Source: Krasilnikovozyma curviuscula
Taxonomy: Eukaryota; Basidiomycota; Tremellomycetes; Cystofilobasidiales; Mrakiaceae
Direction: 5' to 3'
Length of the DNA stretch: 64,000 bases
Assembly (NCBI GenBank): GCA_014825775.1
Contig: MVAQ01000072.1
Location: 1 to 64,000, forward strand
The translations under genes were made by a program, and so were the position numbers. Below are positions 47,598 to 59,400 of this stretch, in pieces (position 1 is the stretch's first letter; every line of letters begins with the position of its first letter). Under the pieces are notes generated by a model that did not search any database, had not been told where the DNA came from, and saw only the letters and a program-made list of their open reading frames with translations.

Positions 47598-49571
47598 TTA
47601 AGAAATGTCTCCAAACACCCGTTCTAAGAACACTTTCTGGAGGACATTCTTTCCTGGAGTTTTGATCAAGATCTCGACCCCAGACTGCAGTTCTTGCAGT
47701 GCTGGGGATGTCGACACTACGGTTGAAGAGGCTGTCGAGTGAATTCCACCATGAGACCGAATCTCACCAAGAGTTTCGTTCGTGCCACTAGGCAGAAGGA
47801 AAGACAATCAGCAGCGGCACGACAGTGACAAGAGACAACAAGTTTTTCTTACCGTCGATCAACAACACAGTAGCCCTTCGTCAGCTTTCCTTCGGTCTCG
47901 ATCTGGAACAACCTCCTCCTCGACTGCCATCCGTCCCGCAACGAAGACATGACTCCCTTCAGTGCCGACAACGACAAGGGGTTGTTGATGACGAACCACA
48001 CGACGCAGATATCATGCATCTCCATCTCGTCTGCGCAACCTAGATCGTGCATAATGACCCTCACACGTCTCAGGAAGGACGACGTGAATTCTTTCACTCG
48101 GCGCCCGACGACATCTTCATCGGACACATCGTCGTGGATCAGCAGGGGGAAGGGGATCGTGTGTGGGGATGTGATGTCTAATGGGAGACTGATCAGTCTG
48201 AGCTCAGGTCCTCCAGCCTTCGCATCAGCTGGTGAGGAGGAAGACGCGTCGAGGAGGATGGTTGCTGCAATCGGATCGGCAAAGCAGTTGAATTCGGCAC
48301 CTGTGTTTGCATGCATGCCACGAGTTGACAACAAGTAGATGATGGTGTGTTCAAGACCGCACAAGAATAAAAAAAGATGATGATGTGAATTGAAGGAAAA
48401 GTCAGCGAACTGGATAGATGTGAAGGAAGTGAGGTCGAGGCATACATGGCGTGGTGTTTCCAGGAACATCTATGGCTGCTCCCATCTAGATGAGAGTGTA
48501 TCGCGAGATGTGAATCCACACTTCAGAACCATTCAAAGACACAATGAACTAGATGCCAGCTTACCCATACGATTCGACCTACGCGTCGAAAGATGGTTGG
48601 GTTCGTTCGATAAGCCAGAGCCAGGTTAGTGACTGATGTGGTTCACAGATGGGACCCAAATGCGAATAGAAATAAAAAATGGAAATTCATTAGCCGAACG
48701 GCATCTGGTCAAGGCTAATCTTGGCGTTGACGCACGAGGACCGAGTGCCATGATCGTGACTGTTCCTTCATCTTCCTTCTCCAAGACTTCCAACATCACC
48801 TCATACGCTTCCTTCATGCTAAGTTTGAGGAGTGGGTTGACTGATGAGATCAAGTCTGAGTCGGTCCACGGAGATAATGCTGATGATGAGGATGATGAAA
48901 CATTATATTCTGGGTGAGTGGTGGAGATTGATGAAAGGCCGTCTGGGCCATGCTGTTGATACCGGAAAAAGTAATGAGGATAAGAGAGTAATTGCCAAAA
49001 GGACCAAAAAGTATCAGTTGAAGCGGAAAGTAAACAAAGCCGCTTATCGAAACTTCGGCATCTGGAATGAAAGGGATATACGAACAAAATATTCTGCTAC
49101 TTCACGCTCCTCAACAGACACATCCAGAGGTCCATCTGCACCTTGTGCTATGGTAATAGGTTCTCCATTATTGATATTGTCGTAGTACCGGGAGGATGAG
49201 GACGATGCAGACGATTGAGGGAAAGGCTGGTTATTGAGCACTTTGAATAATTTAAGCAGGTTTGAAGAGGTGTTATCTAACGTTGAGTTACCAAAGACGG
49301 TGGTGATTGCCAATAGCCTGATGGTGTTGTGATGATTCCATTAATGTGAGTGGAGACGAACGACTCAACGAAAGAAGGCGGGAATAGCTTCTTACTGAAG
49401 TTCACTACTGGACGATGCTAGAGCGAATAAAATGGCAAGTACATCATCCACACCTGATGGTATTAGGCCGGGCCGAGATGGTAGAGGGCGTCAGTCAATT
49501 ATGACATTGGGGAGCATTGGTAGGCCTGGCTGACCTGGGTCGGTATCGATGATAACTTTCTCCCTACCCAT
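47598..49571 (-). CDS. Inosine-uridine preferring nucleoside hydrolase
   Basis: The ATG at 49571 starts MGREKVIIDTDPG, spliced to VDDVLAILFALASSSSELQ. Together they form the DTDPGxDD calcium/ribose-binding signature at the N-terminus of the IUNH family. Further pieces are LLAITTVFGNSTLDNTSSNL, GADGPLDV, LIKLSMKEAYEVMLEVLEKE with TVTIMALGPRA (the IxxxGPLTN-like site), TGAEFNCFADPIAATILLDA (the AEFNxxxDPEAA site, with Cys where Phe/Ile is usual) and HDICVVWFVINNP (active-site HD pair). The last exon ends VFLERVFGDIS at 47598. The enzyme cleaves the N-glycosidic bond of ribonucleosides for pyrimidine or nicotinamide-riboside salvage. At least six introns interrupt it; intermediate junctions were not all fixed. 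The gene converges with RIF1 (190 bases apart). Confidence 0.88.
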
Positions 49572-50474
49572 TGATCTGAATCAGATCAAGAATTTGTTGT
49601 CGTTGAAAGCAGGGAAGGTGTAGTGACGATATTGAACGTCAAGAGGACGTGTCGACGTGTCTTGACCTTCGATTGTCGCCACACCTCGAAAGACCGGCTG
49701 GGAGCATCACAGGCTCGAATGAGTTCTTTGAGCTTGATCCTCATAATCGTTTGTATTCTATAAGTGCGAGTGATCCGGCGGGATATAGTTTCTTTAGTGG
49801 CAAACGTAAACAACGTCGTCCCGTCCCCATAATCATTCTCAAATCAGCTAATTTAGCTACAAACCAACGCTTTGGTGATTTATTTGAACCTCATAGCTGT
49901 GACATGAACTGTATTGTGACGCAGAGGGGGGAAATGTGGTGTGACCAGTACGATGCTTTGAGCAAGATCCCCAGGAACAGTTACTAGCGCTCCACAGCAC
50001 CTTGTCTAGTAGATCCAGTTGACATGTTCAATAATACCCTACGCAAGTTGAACACTTTCCATCGTAAGCAACAACACTCGCATGTCTTTGTTTACCTGCG
50101 CCACTACCAACAGAATCTAACAACGACTAGACTTCTTCTCTAAATATTTTGCATTGCGAGACAGAGCGGTGTGAAGCATGTCTCTTGACTCAACATCACA
50201 GACGAAGTACTCAAGTCACCCTAAATATGTTTCTCCTCAAAACTGTATAGCCGTCAGGCGTGAGAAAAATTGTTGCTGTCAGACGCAATAGTTCCAGACG
50301 TTTCTATGATTTCCTGTTTGAGCGATCTCGTGCCTTCCCAATTTGGTCGCCCCGTTGCCTCAGCGCCTCCGTCGACCAAAAATTCCTCCAGTGTGCTCCT
50401 ACTCCTCACCTCAGTTCTCAACTCTCGTCACCCCCTCAACAACAACCTTCAAGAAAATCTAAAAGGTCGCAGTC
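49572..50474. promoter_or_regulatory. Divergent promoter region, nucleoside hydrolase and eS27
   Basis: About 900 bases lie between divergent starts. No exon was supported; an open frame at 49649-49987 lacks any motif. It probably holds the ribosomal-protein promoter in its right half. Confidence 0.45.
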
Positions 50475-51524
50475 ATGGTGAGTACCAAGCACTCTGGATA
50501 AAATGGATTCAAAAGGGTAGAAGTAGAAGGGAATGAAGTCGACGAGGAAGTTGGAAATCAAATGGGAATCCTGATCCTTTTCCTGGGTGACTGACACTAA
50601 CTTTGGCTGTTACCCTCTCTCTATATGTAGACTCTCGCCATCGATCTCCTGAACCCATCGTCTGAGGCTGAACTCCGAAAGCACAAGTTGAAGAGATTGG
50701 TGCAAAGCCCTAACTCCTTCTTCATGGTACGTTTCTGCTTTCCGCTTTTCTTAACACATGATCCGAAGACGAATAGCAGAAGATACAGCATCCGATCCAA
50801 TTCGTCCATCCATCGAAGCCAATAGCCTGGCAGCAGAAGAAACAGGCAGGAGGTTCGCGACCGGGGCTGTAGGCGTGCTAAAGTTTCGCGGTGGAGGGTC
50901 GGCCTCGAGTCAAACGAAATCGAAGGATCCGAAGGAGTGTGAGATGCTCGCCGTATGATAGACTCGATCGGGTTGATTATGTTGCTGCTTTTCTTGGATC
51001 GTTTACTGTGTTGGCTTTCTCTCGGTTCAACTTGACACTGTGCTAACCATTTTGTCTCGTTCTTTCCTTCTGTTCCACGTCCTTCTCTGAAACTTTCACC
51101 TGTTCCAATCCACAATTCCATCCCAATTCAATGCTACTACAACGTCTTTGTTTTCGATGAATCATTCGACACTACTACAGGACGTAAAATGCCCAGGATG
51201 TTTCCAAATCACCACCGTCTTCTCCCACGCTTCTACCGCCGTCCAGTGTGGTTCTTGCCAAACCATCCTTTGCCAGGTACGTTGAAGGATTCTTTTCCGT
51301 CTCGGAGGGAACAGGAGGTCGACGAGGGCTTCTGAGGTTTGAGGAAAGGTGCTGCAGGCGTCAGAGCCTATTCACCGTCCTCCCTTTTTGTCGTCCCTTT
51401 TACTTCCTCATTGATTTCACGTTATTACTTTTACTGACCTTTTCCCTATTTTCTTCTATTCTTTTAGCCAAAGGGTGGTAAGGCCCGTCTCACTGAGGGC
51501 TGCTCATTCAGACGCAAGAACTAA
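50475..51524 (+). CDS. RPS27: Cytosolic ribosomal protein eS27
   Basis: Four exons (50475-50477, 50631-50726, 51181-51276, 51468-51524) give 83 residues, the usual eS27 length. The protein begins [20 protein letters not shown] and runs through [11 protein letters not shown] to [32 protein letters not shown] and [18 protein letters not shown] end it. The C-x2-C-x14-C-x2-C zinc ribbon is complete. The first exon carries only the ATG start codon. The introns (153, 454 and 191 bases) are long for this window, which is common in ribosomal protein genes and may reflect expression control or an intronic RNA. The protein is part of the 40S subunit. Confidence 0.97.
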
Positions 51525-52330
51525 AATCCTCCAGCGTATCTCAAAACCGATGGATCAATAGAACGTGTTGCGTTCGTTGTGGGTCGGAAACGGGTTGTGT
51601 TGACGATTGGATTTCGGTATTTTCTTTGTGTCCATTGCATGAGAGGAGAGGGTCGTTTTACACTTTATAGCGATATCGTGTAGAGCTTTTATCACTACCT
51701 ATCTTTGAATCCAAAGCAAGCCTATTGTAAGAGCAAAGTGTACATCGTGTGACAATAGTATCGGGACGGAGCGTGTTCACTTGCAGTGATATGTATTACA
51801 ATGCAAAAAAAAAACGTTGAGACTGATCTGGCCTGGTGCTGAGATTCAACAGCTGCCATCGTTGAACCGCCAGAAGCTGAGCCAACGAGGTAGAAGAAGA
51901 GGATAAGAAAGGGTGTCACTTTAGTATGCACTGAATTGAATCGCAAGTTACAAGAGCGACGATGGATTGCCAGGCGCGATTGTTGCTTCGAAGTAATCCT
52001 TCTGACGCTGCTCCTCACTTCAAAGATCAGATCAGGAAAAGGGGTGCTTTTTGGATTCAAAGAGAATCTTAACTTTGATTGGAAAACGGGGGTTAAGAAA
52101 TTGCGCTAGAAGGTAGGGACAGTCGCTTAGCTCGACAAGAGAATTACGAACTGGAACCATCATCGGGTTTCTACATTGGCTGTAAGAACCGCTTCAGCTA
52201 AAGAAAGATAAACACAATATGACAACGTCTCGCTGTGTTCACGAGTCAATTCGTCTTTTCCACCCTTCTCCGGTGCGGTCTCTCTTCCCACATCTACATG
52301 CAACTTCTCTCGCTGCTCACAAGCATTCCC
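51525..52330. other. Intergenic region between convergent genes
   Basis: 3' flanks of eS27 and Ent3. A minus-strand frame at 51722-52060 was examined and shows no family signature. Confidence 0.45.
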
Positions 52331-54735
52331 TTAGAGCAGCAAATCATCATCTCCACCCCATCCACCACTGGCAGTAGCAGGAGCAGCTGTAGACTGAGGT
52401 GCCGAAGTAGCAGCAGCTCCTTTGGCGGGAGCGGCCCCCCAAATGCTCGCGTTGCCCTTCTCTCTCTCTAGATCCTTGATGGTCTTTCCAGCAGTACCGC
52501 CACCAGCAGAAGCCTTTGGAACACTGCCCATTGATCCAAGAGACGATGACCACAGATCGTCGAATCCTCCCAAGCCGCTCGCAGCTGTAGTCGCCGTTTT
52601 ATTGGCCGCGGTCGAAGCGGACGAAGGAGTGGACGAGTAGTTTGGACGAGGAGCGGTGTAGCTTGGAGTTTGTTGTAAAGGAGCTGGAGAAATTGGTGCT
52701 GTATTGAAGAAGTTGTTTGGGGGTGGTTGGTGAGGTTGAAGAGGAGCGGCGCTAAAAGATGAGAAGAGGTCATTCTTGGCGGCCGAAGTTGTGGACACGG
52801 AGGGTGACTGGATGGGTGGTGATGGTAGTGACGATTCAAAGTCGCCGAAGTCATCGTCGAGAGATGGTTTGGCAGCATGTCCCTTGGCTGAAGGTGCTGC
52901 AGGAGTTGGTGCTGAAGAGAAAGCTACAGAACGAAAACCAAGGTATGTTGAAGTGGTATAAAGCTTCAAGAGTCAGAGCTGATACTTACCAGTGAAAGAA
53001 TCATTTCCAGCATCATCGTCGTCACCGAAGAAATCCAATAACTCGGTCGCCTTCTTGGCTTGCGCTGGAACTGGAGCGGTAGCAGTCGGTGGAGCAGGAG
53101 CAGCTTTAGCAGCAGATCTACTGGACAAAGGCGCCTGTCTTGAAGAAGGCGGTGGAGGTGGTGGGGAGTTCGACCTGATGTCGTCGTCACCAGCATCGTA
53201 CTCGTCAAAGGCGCCAGGCTTAGACTCGTCCCTGAATCCAGATCCCCCTCCAGAACCTCCGTAGTGTCCGGTAGATGATGATGACTCGCCGTATCGGTTG
53301 ATTCCACCTGAAGAATTTATCGAGTAGTCGTCTGCTCTCGAAGAAATTGAGTCTGAACCGAATCCACCGTAACGACTCCCTCCGCTCTGGAAGGAGAAAC
53401 CGCCGCTCGATCCATCGTTTCCAACACCTGTGTATTTGGCTCTGTTTTCACGAGCTTTTCTACGTTCTGATCGGATCTTGTCGACATCGGAAAGGAGGAG
53501 GTTGAGTTCGTTAGCTCTGTTACGCACTGCGAGCCAATAGGAAAGTCAGCATTCCAGCATTCACAAATCAGAATGTAACACTGAAGACGAAAGTCAACTG
53601 ACCGTTCAAGCCTTGATCTTTGCCCTTCTCGTCAATGTAGTGGAAGTTCTTGAGCATCTTGATGGTCGAAACGTGACTTCGAGCATCGTCTACAACTCGT
53701 TCTGAACCATTCTTCGTCAAATATTCCAGCAGAACAAGAGCCTGACGAAACGGGAAAGGATGTCAGTGATACGCAGAGATGGTAGATACGCCTGATGCTC
53801 ATACAGAAGCCAAAGGAATGTGCTCTCACCTTGTAGATCTGTCTCCATTCTCTGGCTTCCTTCTCCATAAACCTTCTGTAGATTGTTGGCATGATCTCAT
53901 TGAAATCTTGGCTGTATCATGCACGAGAAGGAACAGGAACGGAAGCGAGTTGCGTCACGCTTTAGTTCTCACGAGAGTAGTCAGCTTGACGAGGGACTTA
54001 CAAGTTGTGGGTACTGCATTGCAACAGTCATTTTAACGGTTCAACGAGTAATATTGACAGGAGGAGTCAGTACAGTCTTCTCGACAGAAACAGCAGGCCG
54101 CGGCACAGTGGGCACAGGCGAAGAACCCACCCTTGAGCAATCTCCTGCATTAGAGTGGACGACGCTCCCCTTGAGACAGAAGTCAATGTCAGAACCCAAG
54201 TCATATCTACACGCCAACTTTAGAACTCACCAAGCGTCGTTGTTGGTGGCTTCCAGGACCTTGGCTTGCATCTCAGGGATGTTCAAGACCTGTTGAGTGG
54301 AACGTTTTAGCCATCGAATCAGCAATCAGGAACAACGACCGAGGTGACTCTAGTATTCATACCATGTTCTTGGCTGAAGTCACCACCGATTTCACATCGT
54401 ACATCTACAGCCAATAAGACCCCATGGCAGTAGCAAGCAAGGACGCAGAGGAAGATGCGGATAGATCGTCGATGTCAGCCGTATTCTAACCGCTTCAAGG
54501 TCACAATCAAGCAGCAATACCTACAGTGATTTCACTAGCTGCATCACATAGAGGGGAATAGATCAGCATGACCCCGAAGGAGACGTAACACCTCCAACAA
54601 AAGAGGGGGGAGACTTACCTTGTTTCGCCAGCCTCTCTGAAGAAAGACAGCACACCCAAACTTAAGCGTAGAAGTAAATGATGCACATCAAGGGAAATTG
54701 AACGTACCTGCTGCTTCACTCAGAGCGTTAAACAT
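52331..54735 (-). CDS. ENT3: Ent3-type epsin (ENTH domain, trans-Golgi/endosome)
   Basis: The ENTH domain is assembled from many small exons. MFNALSEAA at ATG 54735 (28 bases) is followed by an 18-base exon (ERLAKQ) and a 14-base exon (SEIT). MYDVKSVVTSAKNM, VLNIPEMQAKVLEATNNDAW and GASSTLMQEIAQ come next. After these come EIMPTIYRRFMEKEAREWRQ, LVLLEYLTKNGSERVVDDAR and MLKNFHYIDEKGKDQGLNVR. This is the epsinR/Ent3 pattern. The long tail is Ser/Gly/Pro-rich and holds acidic-phenylalanine motifs (ELLDFFGDDDDAG and DDDFGDFES) that in yeast Ent3 bind the ear domains of GGA and AP-1 adaptors. It ends GGWGGDDDLLL at 52331. The protein links phosphoinositides and clathrin adaptors in TGN-to-endosome sorting. 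Confidence 0.92.
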
Positions 54736-55025
54736 GGCGAAGCTACGATTTCTGGGACGGGGGGTCGATGTCGGGAACGACTTTGAGCGCTCGATTTCCA
54801 GCGCGAAGTCTGCCAGGTTGCGATGCATTGGCTGACAGTCATCCATCTCCATAACTCGCAATCTTTCATCACAGAATGAGCTTGGCTACCAAACGGATAC
54901 GAATTTTTGCTTTCAAACTTCCAAGAGGTGAACAGGTCAGTTATCATTAGGTCCTTCTTCGCCCCGCGTCCCCCTACCCTGCTGAGCTCGTTGGCTCTTG
55001 GAAATTGCAGCTCTACTACCCAGTA

Positions 55026-56176
55026 ATGCCGCCTGCAAAACCTAACGAAACCCAAGGAGATGAGTCCAAGCTATTGACCATCCCAAGGTCGATGCCAGAA
55101 GTACAGCAGAAGCTGCAACTGGTGCGTCCCGCGAACGAATATGACGACGAGATCACTGCACCACCCGACACGTTTCTTACCTAGACTTCCCTTTTATGAT
55201 GCGTTCTGCAGGTAATAAATAAGAGTGTAGTGAGTACAGGGCTAGTCATGAGCTTCAACTAAGTCAGGCGGGGTACTGACTAGCCCATTATTACCTGTGG
55301 TGCGTTTATTTTACTCTCAGGCGGCTTGGGATGCGATGGGTGAAGCTCCTCAAACTTCATGGAAGCACAAGTTGTACACTAGAGGAGAGCAGATGATGGA
55401 TCAAGTAGATGGCTTGGAGTTTATGTTGAAAAGCGTCGATCCAGCAGTGGGCCCACCTGTCCAGGAGGATGAGGCACGTGTAGGAAAACAACAACCTAAG
55501 CGGATTCAAAGTAAAGAGCAACCTCAGGATATTGACTCTTCGAAGGTTAGCGGTCATAAACGTTATAGAAACTGTGCCTGGACAGTCTGCTGATAATGAG
55601 CTTTTATTTATCTCCTAGGTACCGTTCATCTTCTCCAAATCAATGGAGTACCAAGTGGTCTTAGACGACTTTAAAGCCCAGCTCATCCACAGAATTCCTT
55701 TTCATCACAAGAAATTCGTGCAGAGTTGTTGGTTGATACCTGGTAAGCGTATCTTTCTTCATCAGCCCCGCCCACTGTGTCACTTGCTCACCGCTACCCG
55801 ACAATTCTTCTTCTCCAGTCACATTTCCGTTCGCCATTGTCCCGGTGATACCAAACCTCCCACTGGCTTTCATGATGTGAGACCCCTCCCCAATCCTCGC
55901 TGGCGCTTTCCTGCTCACACTCGCATTGTCCTTTCTAGATGGAGAGCCTGGAGCCATTACAAAGCCGAAAAGGGAGCCAAATATCTCCTTGCATTATCTT
56001 CCCAAGAAACACCAACTACCCTCCTGATTCCTACAAAGTCAGACGAAGACCTCACCCTGAAGTCGCTCGAAGATGTTCACCGATTCGTCAAAGCGCAAGG
56101 CTTCACAGTGCAGGAAGAAATCATGTTAAATAGAGTTCTGAAACAGAAATTAGACAAAGCTAAGAAGACAGAGTAG
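55026..56176 (+). CDS. Mitochondrial K+/H+ exchange-related protein (Mit_KHE1 family)
   Basis: The clear part reads LLPVVRLFYSQAAWDAMGEA (from about 55286), SWKHKLYTRGEQMMDQVDGL, then after an acidic/Gln linker VPFIFSKSMEYQVVLDDFKA and IHRIPFHHKKFVQSCWLIP. Two introns (in 55742-55818 and 55881-55938) join this to VTFPFAIVPVIPNLPLAFMI and WRAWSHYKAEKGAKYLLAL, ending VLKQKLDKAKKTE at 56176. The basic segment followed by a hydrophobic PxxIPNLPLAF pair is the signature of the family containing yeast YDL183C, which affects K+/H+ exchange at the inner mitochondrial membrane. The first exon (MPPAKPNETQGDESKLL at 55026) and how it joins to LLPVV are uncertain: simple splicing gives the wrong frame, so a mini-exon or another start is likely. 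Confidence 0.8.
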
Positions 56177-56467
56177 ATAAGGGGGGCTCTTGCAGCTTGC
56201 ACAAATGGTTTTTGTTGTACAATTTGTGTGTCACGACATCAAATTATGAGTTTCTAGTTTTGAGTTTGCAAGCTTCTCTGATTTCGAAAGAAAAATAGTA
56301 TACTGCATATTTTCAAATGTAGAAAGCGGAACCCAGAACACAGTGCAATGAAGTACAGAAGAAGAACAAGAAGAAGATGGGTCGTCAAGTAAAGTGCGTG
56401 AAGTGAAGTTACATGGTGGTGCTCTTATGTGAGTGTTTCTAATGCAAAACCAATATCAACCACAACA

Positions 56468-59400
56468 TCAGTCAACACTGATGGCATGATCCCTCGAAGA
56501 GCCTTTGTTTGTATCTATGGGATGGGAGGTTGGGTGGCCAGCAGCAGGGATTTTGGGTTCTTTGGGTGAGGGTGCTGCTGAGGCTACTGACGTCGATTTC
56601 GTAGGTCGAGCAGGATCTGACCCTTGTGCTTCTGGGAATCCTAATTTATTCTGGTAGTTTTGCCCCTTTCTCTGTTGATATAGTTGTTGTTGCTGTGGTG
56701 GGTGTTGTGGTGGAGGAGGCGGTGGTGATGGTAAAGGTGACAGGTCCATGTCAACGTCCAACAATTCTTGTCCAGAAGAAACAAGAATGCGCTTAGAAGA
56801 TGGGAGTGCTGATGGCGAGTCAATATGGGACGTCTTGTCCTGAGGAGGGTCCTGCATCGTGAAGTCTTCATCGTCCACATTCTCTCCTCCAGAATCTACC
56901 ATCACCACATCATCATCATTGACCAAAGATATCGTTGTGGGGAATTGTGACTCCATAGGCTTGTCAGTGTCTGTCGAAGGGCTCAAGTTGGGACCCAAGG
57001 ACTGTTCCCGCTCCTTGATCGTCGAGGTGGTAGTTGATGACCCTTCAGGCAAGGAGTAAAAGGGCGACTTCTTGGACGTTGTCGCTTGTTGTGCATCAAT
57101 ATTGACCCTCTCATCATCAACGATCTCTATTGCATCGTTGGAGTCCAATTTGCGCGACCTTTTCGACCTCGACTGGTCGGATGTAACTTCCGCCACAGCA
57201 GAATCTTTATGTTGACGTTTCTTTGGCTGGCTTGCTGCAGCTGAGGCAGACGTGGGAAGTTGAGGTGAACGCGAGCTTTCATTCACAACCGTTAAGGGCG
57301 ATGATTGGTGCTTAGGGGACGACGCAGGTAGAGGTGGCGGTGCTGGATCTGCTGTTTTCGAGAGTTCTACAGGGCCAGAATTGTGATCGCTGTCAGGAAC
57401 GAGAGAAGAAGAACCATGTTTGACACCAGATACTGAAGGTTCCGCCACCGTAACCAGAGCTGATGAATGTTGAGGTTTTTGTGATAGCTGAGGAGAGGAG
57501 GCTTTGCCATTGTTGGCATCAATACTTTCCTTCTTCTTCTTTTCCTTTTTCAACTTTGCTTCTTCCCACTCATTCGTCAGAGTGTCAAGTTCTGCCACAA
57601 GCTGACCACGCTTCTCCTTCAGGTGAACACCGTTCCAGTTCTCGATGACTGTTTCTTTGGAAAGTTTGGTTCTGGACCTTCCTTTTGTCAGGGGTATCTC
57701 AGCCTATCAATGGAAGACAGTGGGTGAGCTATTGCTTACCGGGAGCAATATTTTCAGTTAGAAAATGTTCACTTACTTTCATGATGTCAAACATCTTGTC
57801 TGGGTCTTCCAGAAACACTTGAGCGAAGTGAAGGAGATAAACACCGCAATTGATGAAGTCTCCCTGATGAGGTACCTTGAAGAGAAATCAAAGGTTAGAA
57901 AGTCGTCAAAAACATCTTGTACAGTAGGAAAGGAAAGATGCTGACAGAGGCATCTGTGCTTTTGAAGTTGGGATTCCCAGTTGAAGGTAAAATGAAGCCG
58001 GGAACTCTAGCTTTCGCTTCAGCAAGGAGATAATCTTTAAGAACTCTGATAGCTGATGGGTGTTTATTAGAGAGAGAGTCCAGTGTGAAAATAAGAGTGC
58101 TACGATAGAGGCAGGGTCAGATCTACATGGACGCGAAAGATAAGCTTCAGCTGAAACTCACTTTTCTTTCGAGGATATTACAGGCAGTTCCTCATTTTGA
58201 GGTTCTTCCTCTTCGGAATTACCATTGACCACTTTATCAACTTCCGTCACATCGATTTCGTCGTCTGACTTATCCATGCGGGCCTCACTCTCAGGAAAAA
58301 GGTCGATCGGATCAGGACTCGACTGAGAGATCATCGTCGAAGATTTGTCCTTCTTGGATAAATTTTTTACTTTGACGCCATACCCAGGTTCAAGGACTAT
58401 CTCATCTTGTGGCTCTTGTACTGAAAGCTCTTCATTAGACAGTGAAGCCTTGGGGGCTCTTTGCGGACGAGCTGATGGTGGATTTAAGGACACAGGTGTG
58501 GATGGAGCAGTTTCAAGCATGTACCTGGGGTTGCAAATAATAGCTAGATACCAGTGGAAGCTGAAGAGGACGAGAACACAAAGGAAAGTCAGACAACAGG
58601 GCATGCTTTTGTTGAGACAAGGGATCAAACTCACTGTTCATTGATAGGGACGAGAATATATTTCTTCTCAAAGAGATCAATGTTTGTGGTCCATTTTTTG
58701 ACAGCTTCGTAATTGATTTTGGCGCTCCTGTGATGAAGGAGAATGCAGTGAGTTTAAAGGCACGGTAGCGGCTCCGACAAACGAGGCGTACTTGTCCTTC
58801 GATTTTTCGGTCAACTTCTTGTAGAGGAAGGAATTGAATATGTAGATCTGGCTGGCAATTTGTGGACTTCTCAGTCGTAGCTCCTTCTCAAGCACCCTGT
58901 AGCATAGCATCGATGAGCATCTATTTCTGAGCGAGGTGTTAAAAACGAAAAGGATGTCTTACTTGAGCTTCCACTCTATTACTGTGTCATTTAGGAAATC
59001 GTCGTCCTTGACTCGATTGTATTCTCCGAATGTAATGCTGATTTCGCCCCGGCCAACTGGTGGATAAACACATTTCCTGTAGACAAAACGATTTAGGGAC
59101 AAAGCCCACCACACAGAGCTGAGGATAATTACTCACGTCACATGGTCATTCCCCTGCTTGTCTGGCGCTTTTCGTGAAGAAGTCCGAGTGGCCGGCAGAG
59201 TCTGTTGAGCATCCAGAGCTATTGTATCAGAAAATCGAGTCTTCGGTTTTGGTCTGGTTTTCAGTACAGCGTTGGTTTCTGTTCCCGAGGAGACTACAGC
59301 CAACGGACTAGAGGAGAAGCGAGGGTCAGTTCATAATTCCATTCAGACATTTTGCAAACAGGAAGTTACTGACTCTTCCTCCCTCTCCGTTGTTCTTTCT

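Noticed and set aside
51722..52060. Minus-strand frame of 112 codons between eS27 and ENT3
   Set aside because: It starts with TTG, has no motif, and lies in the shared 3' flank.
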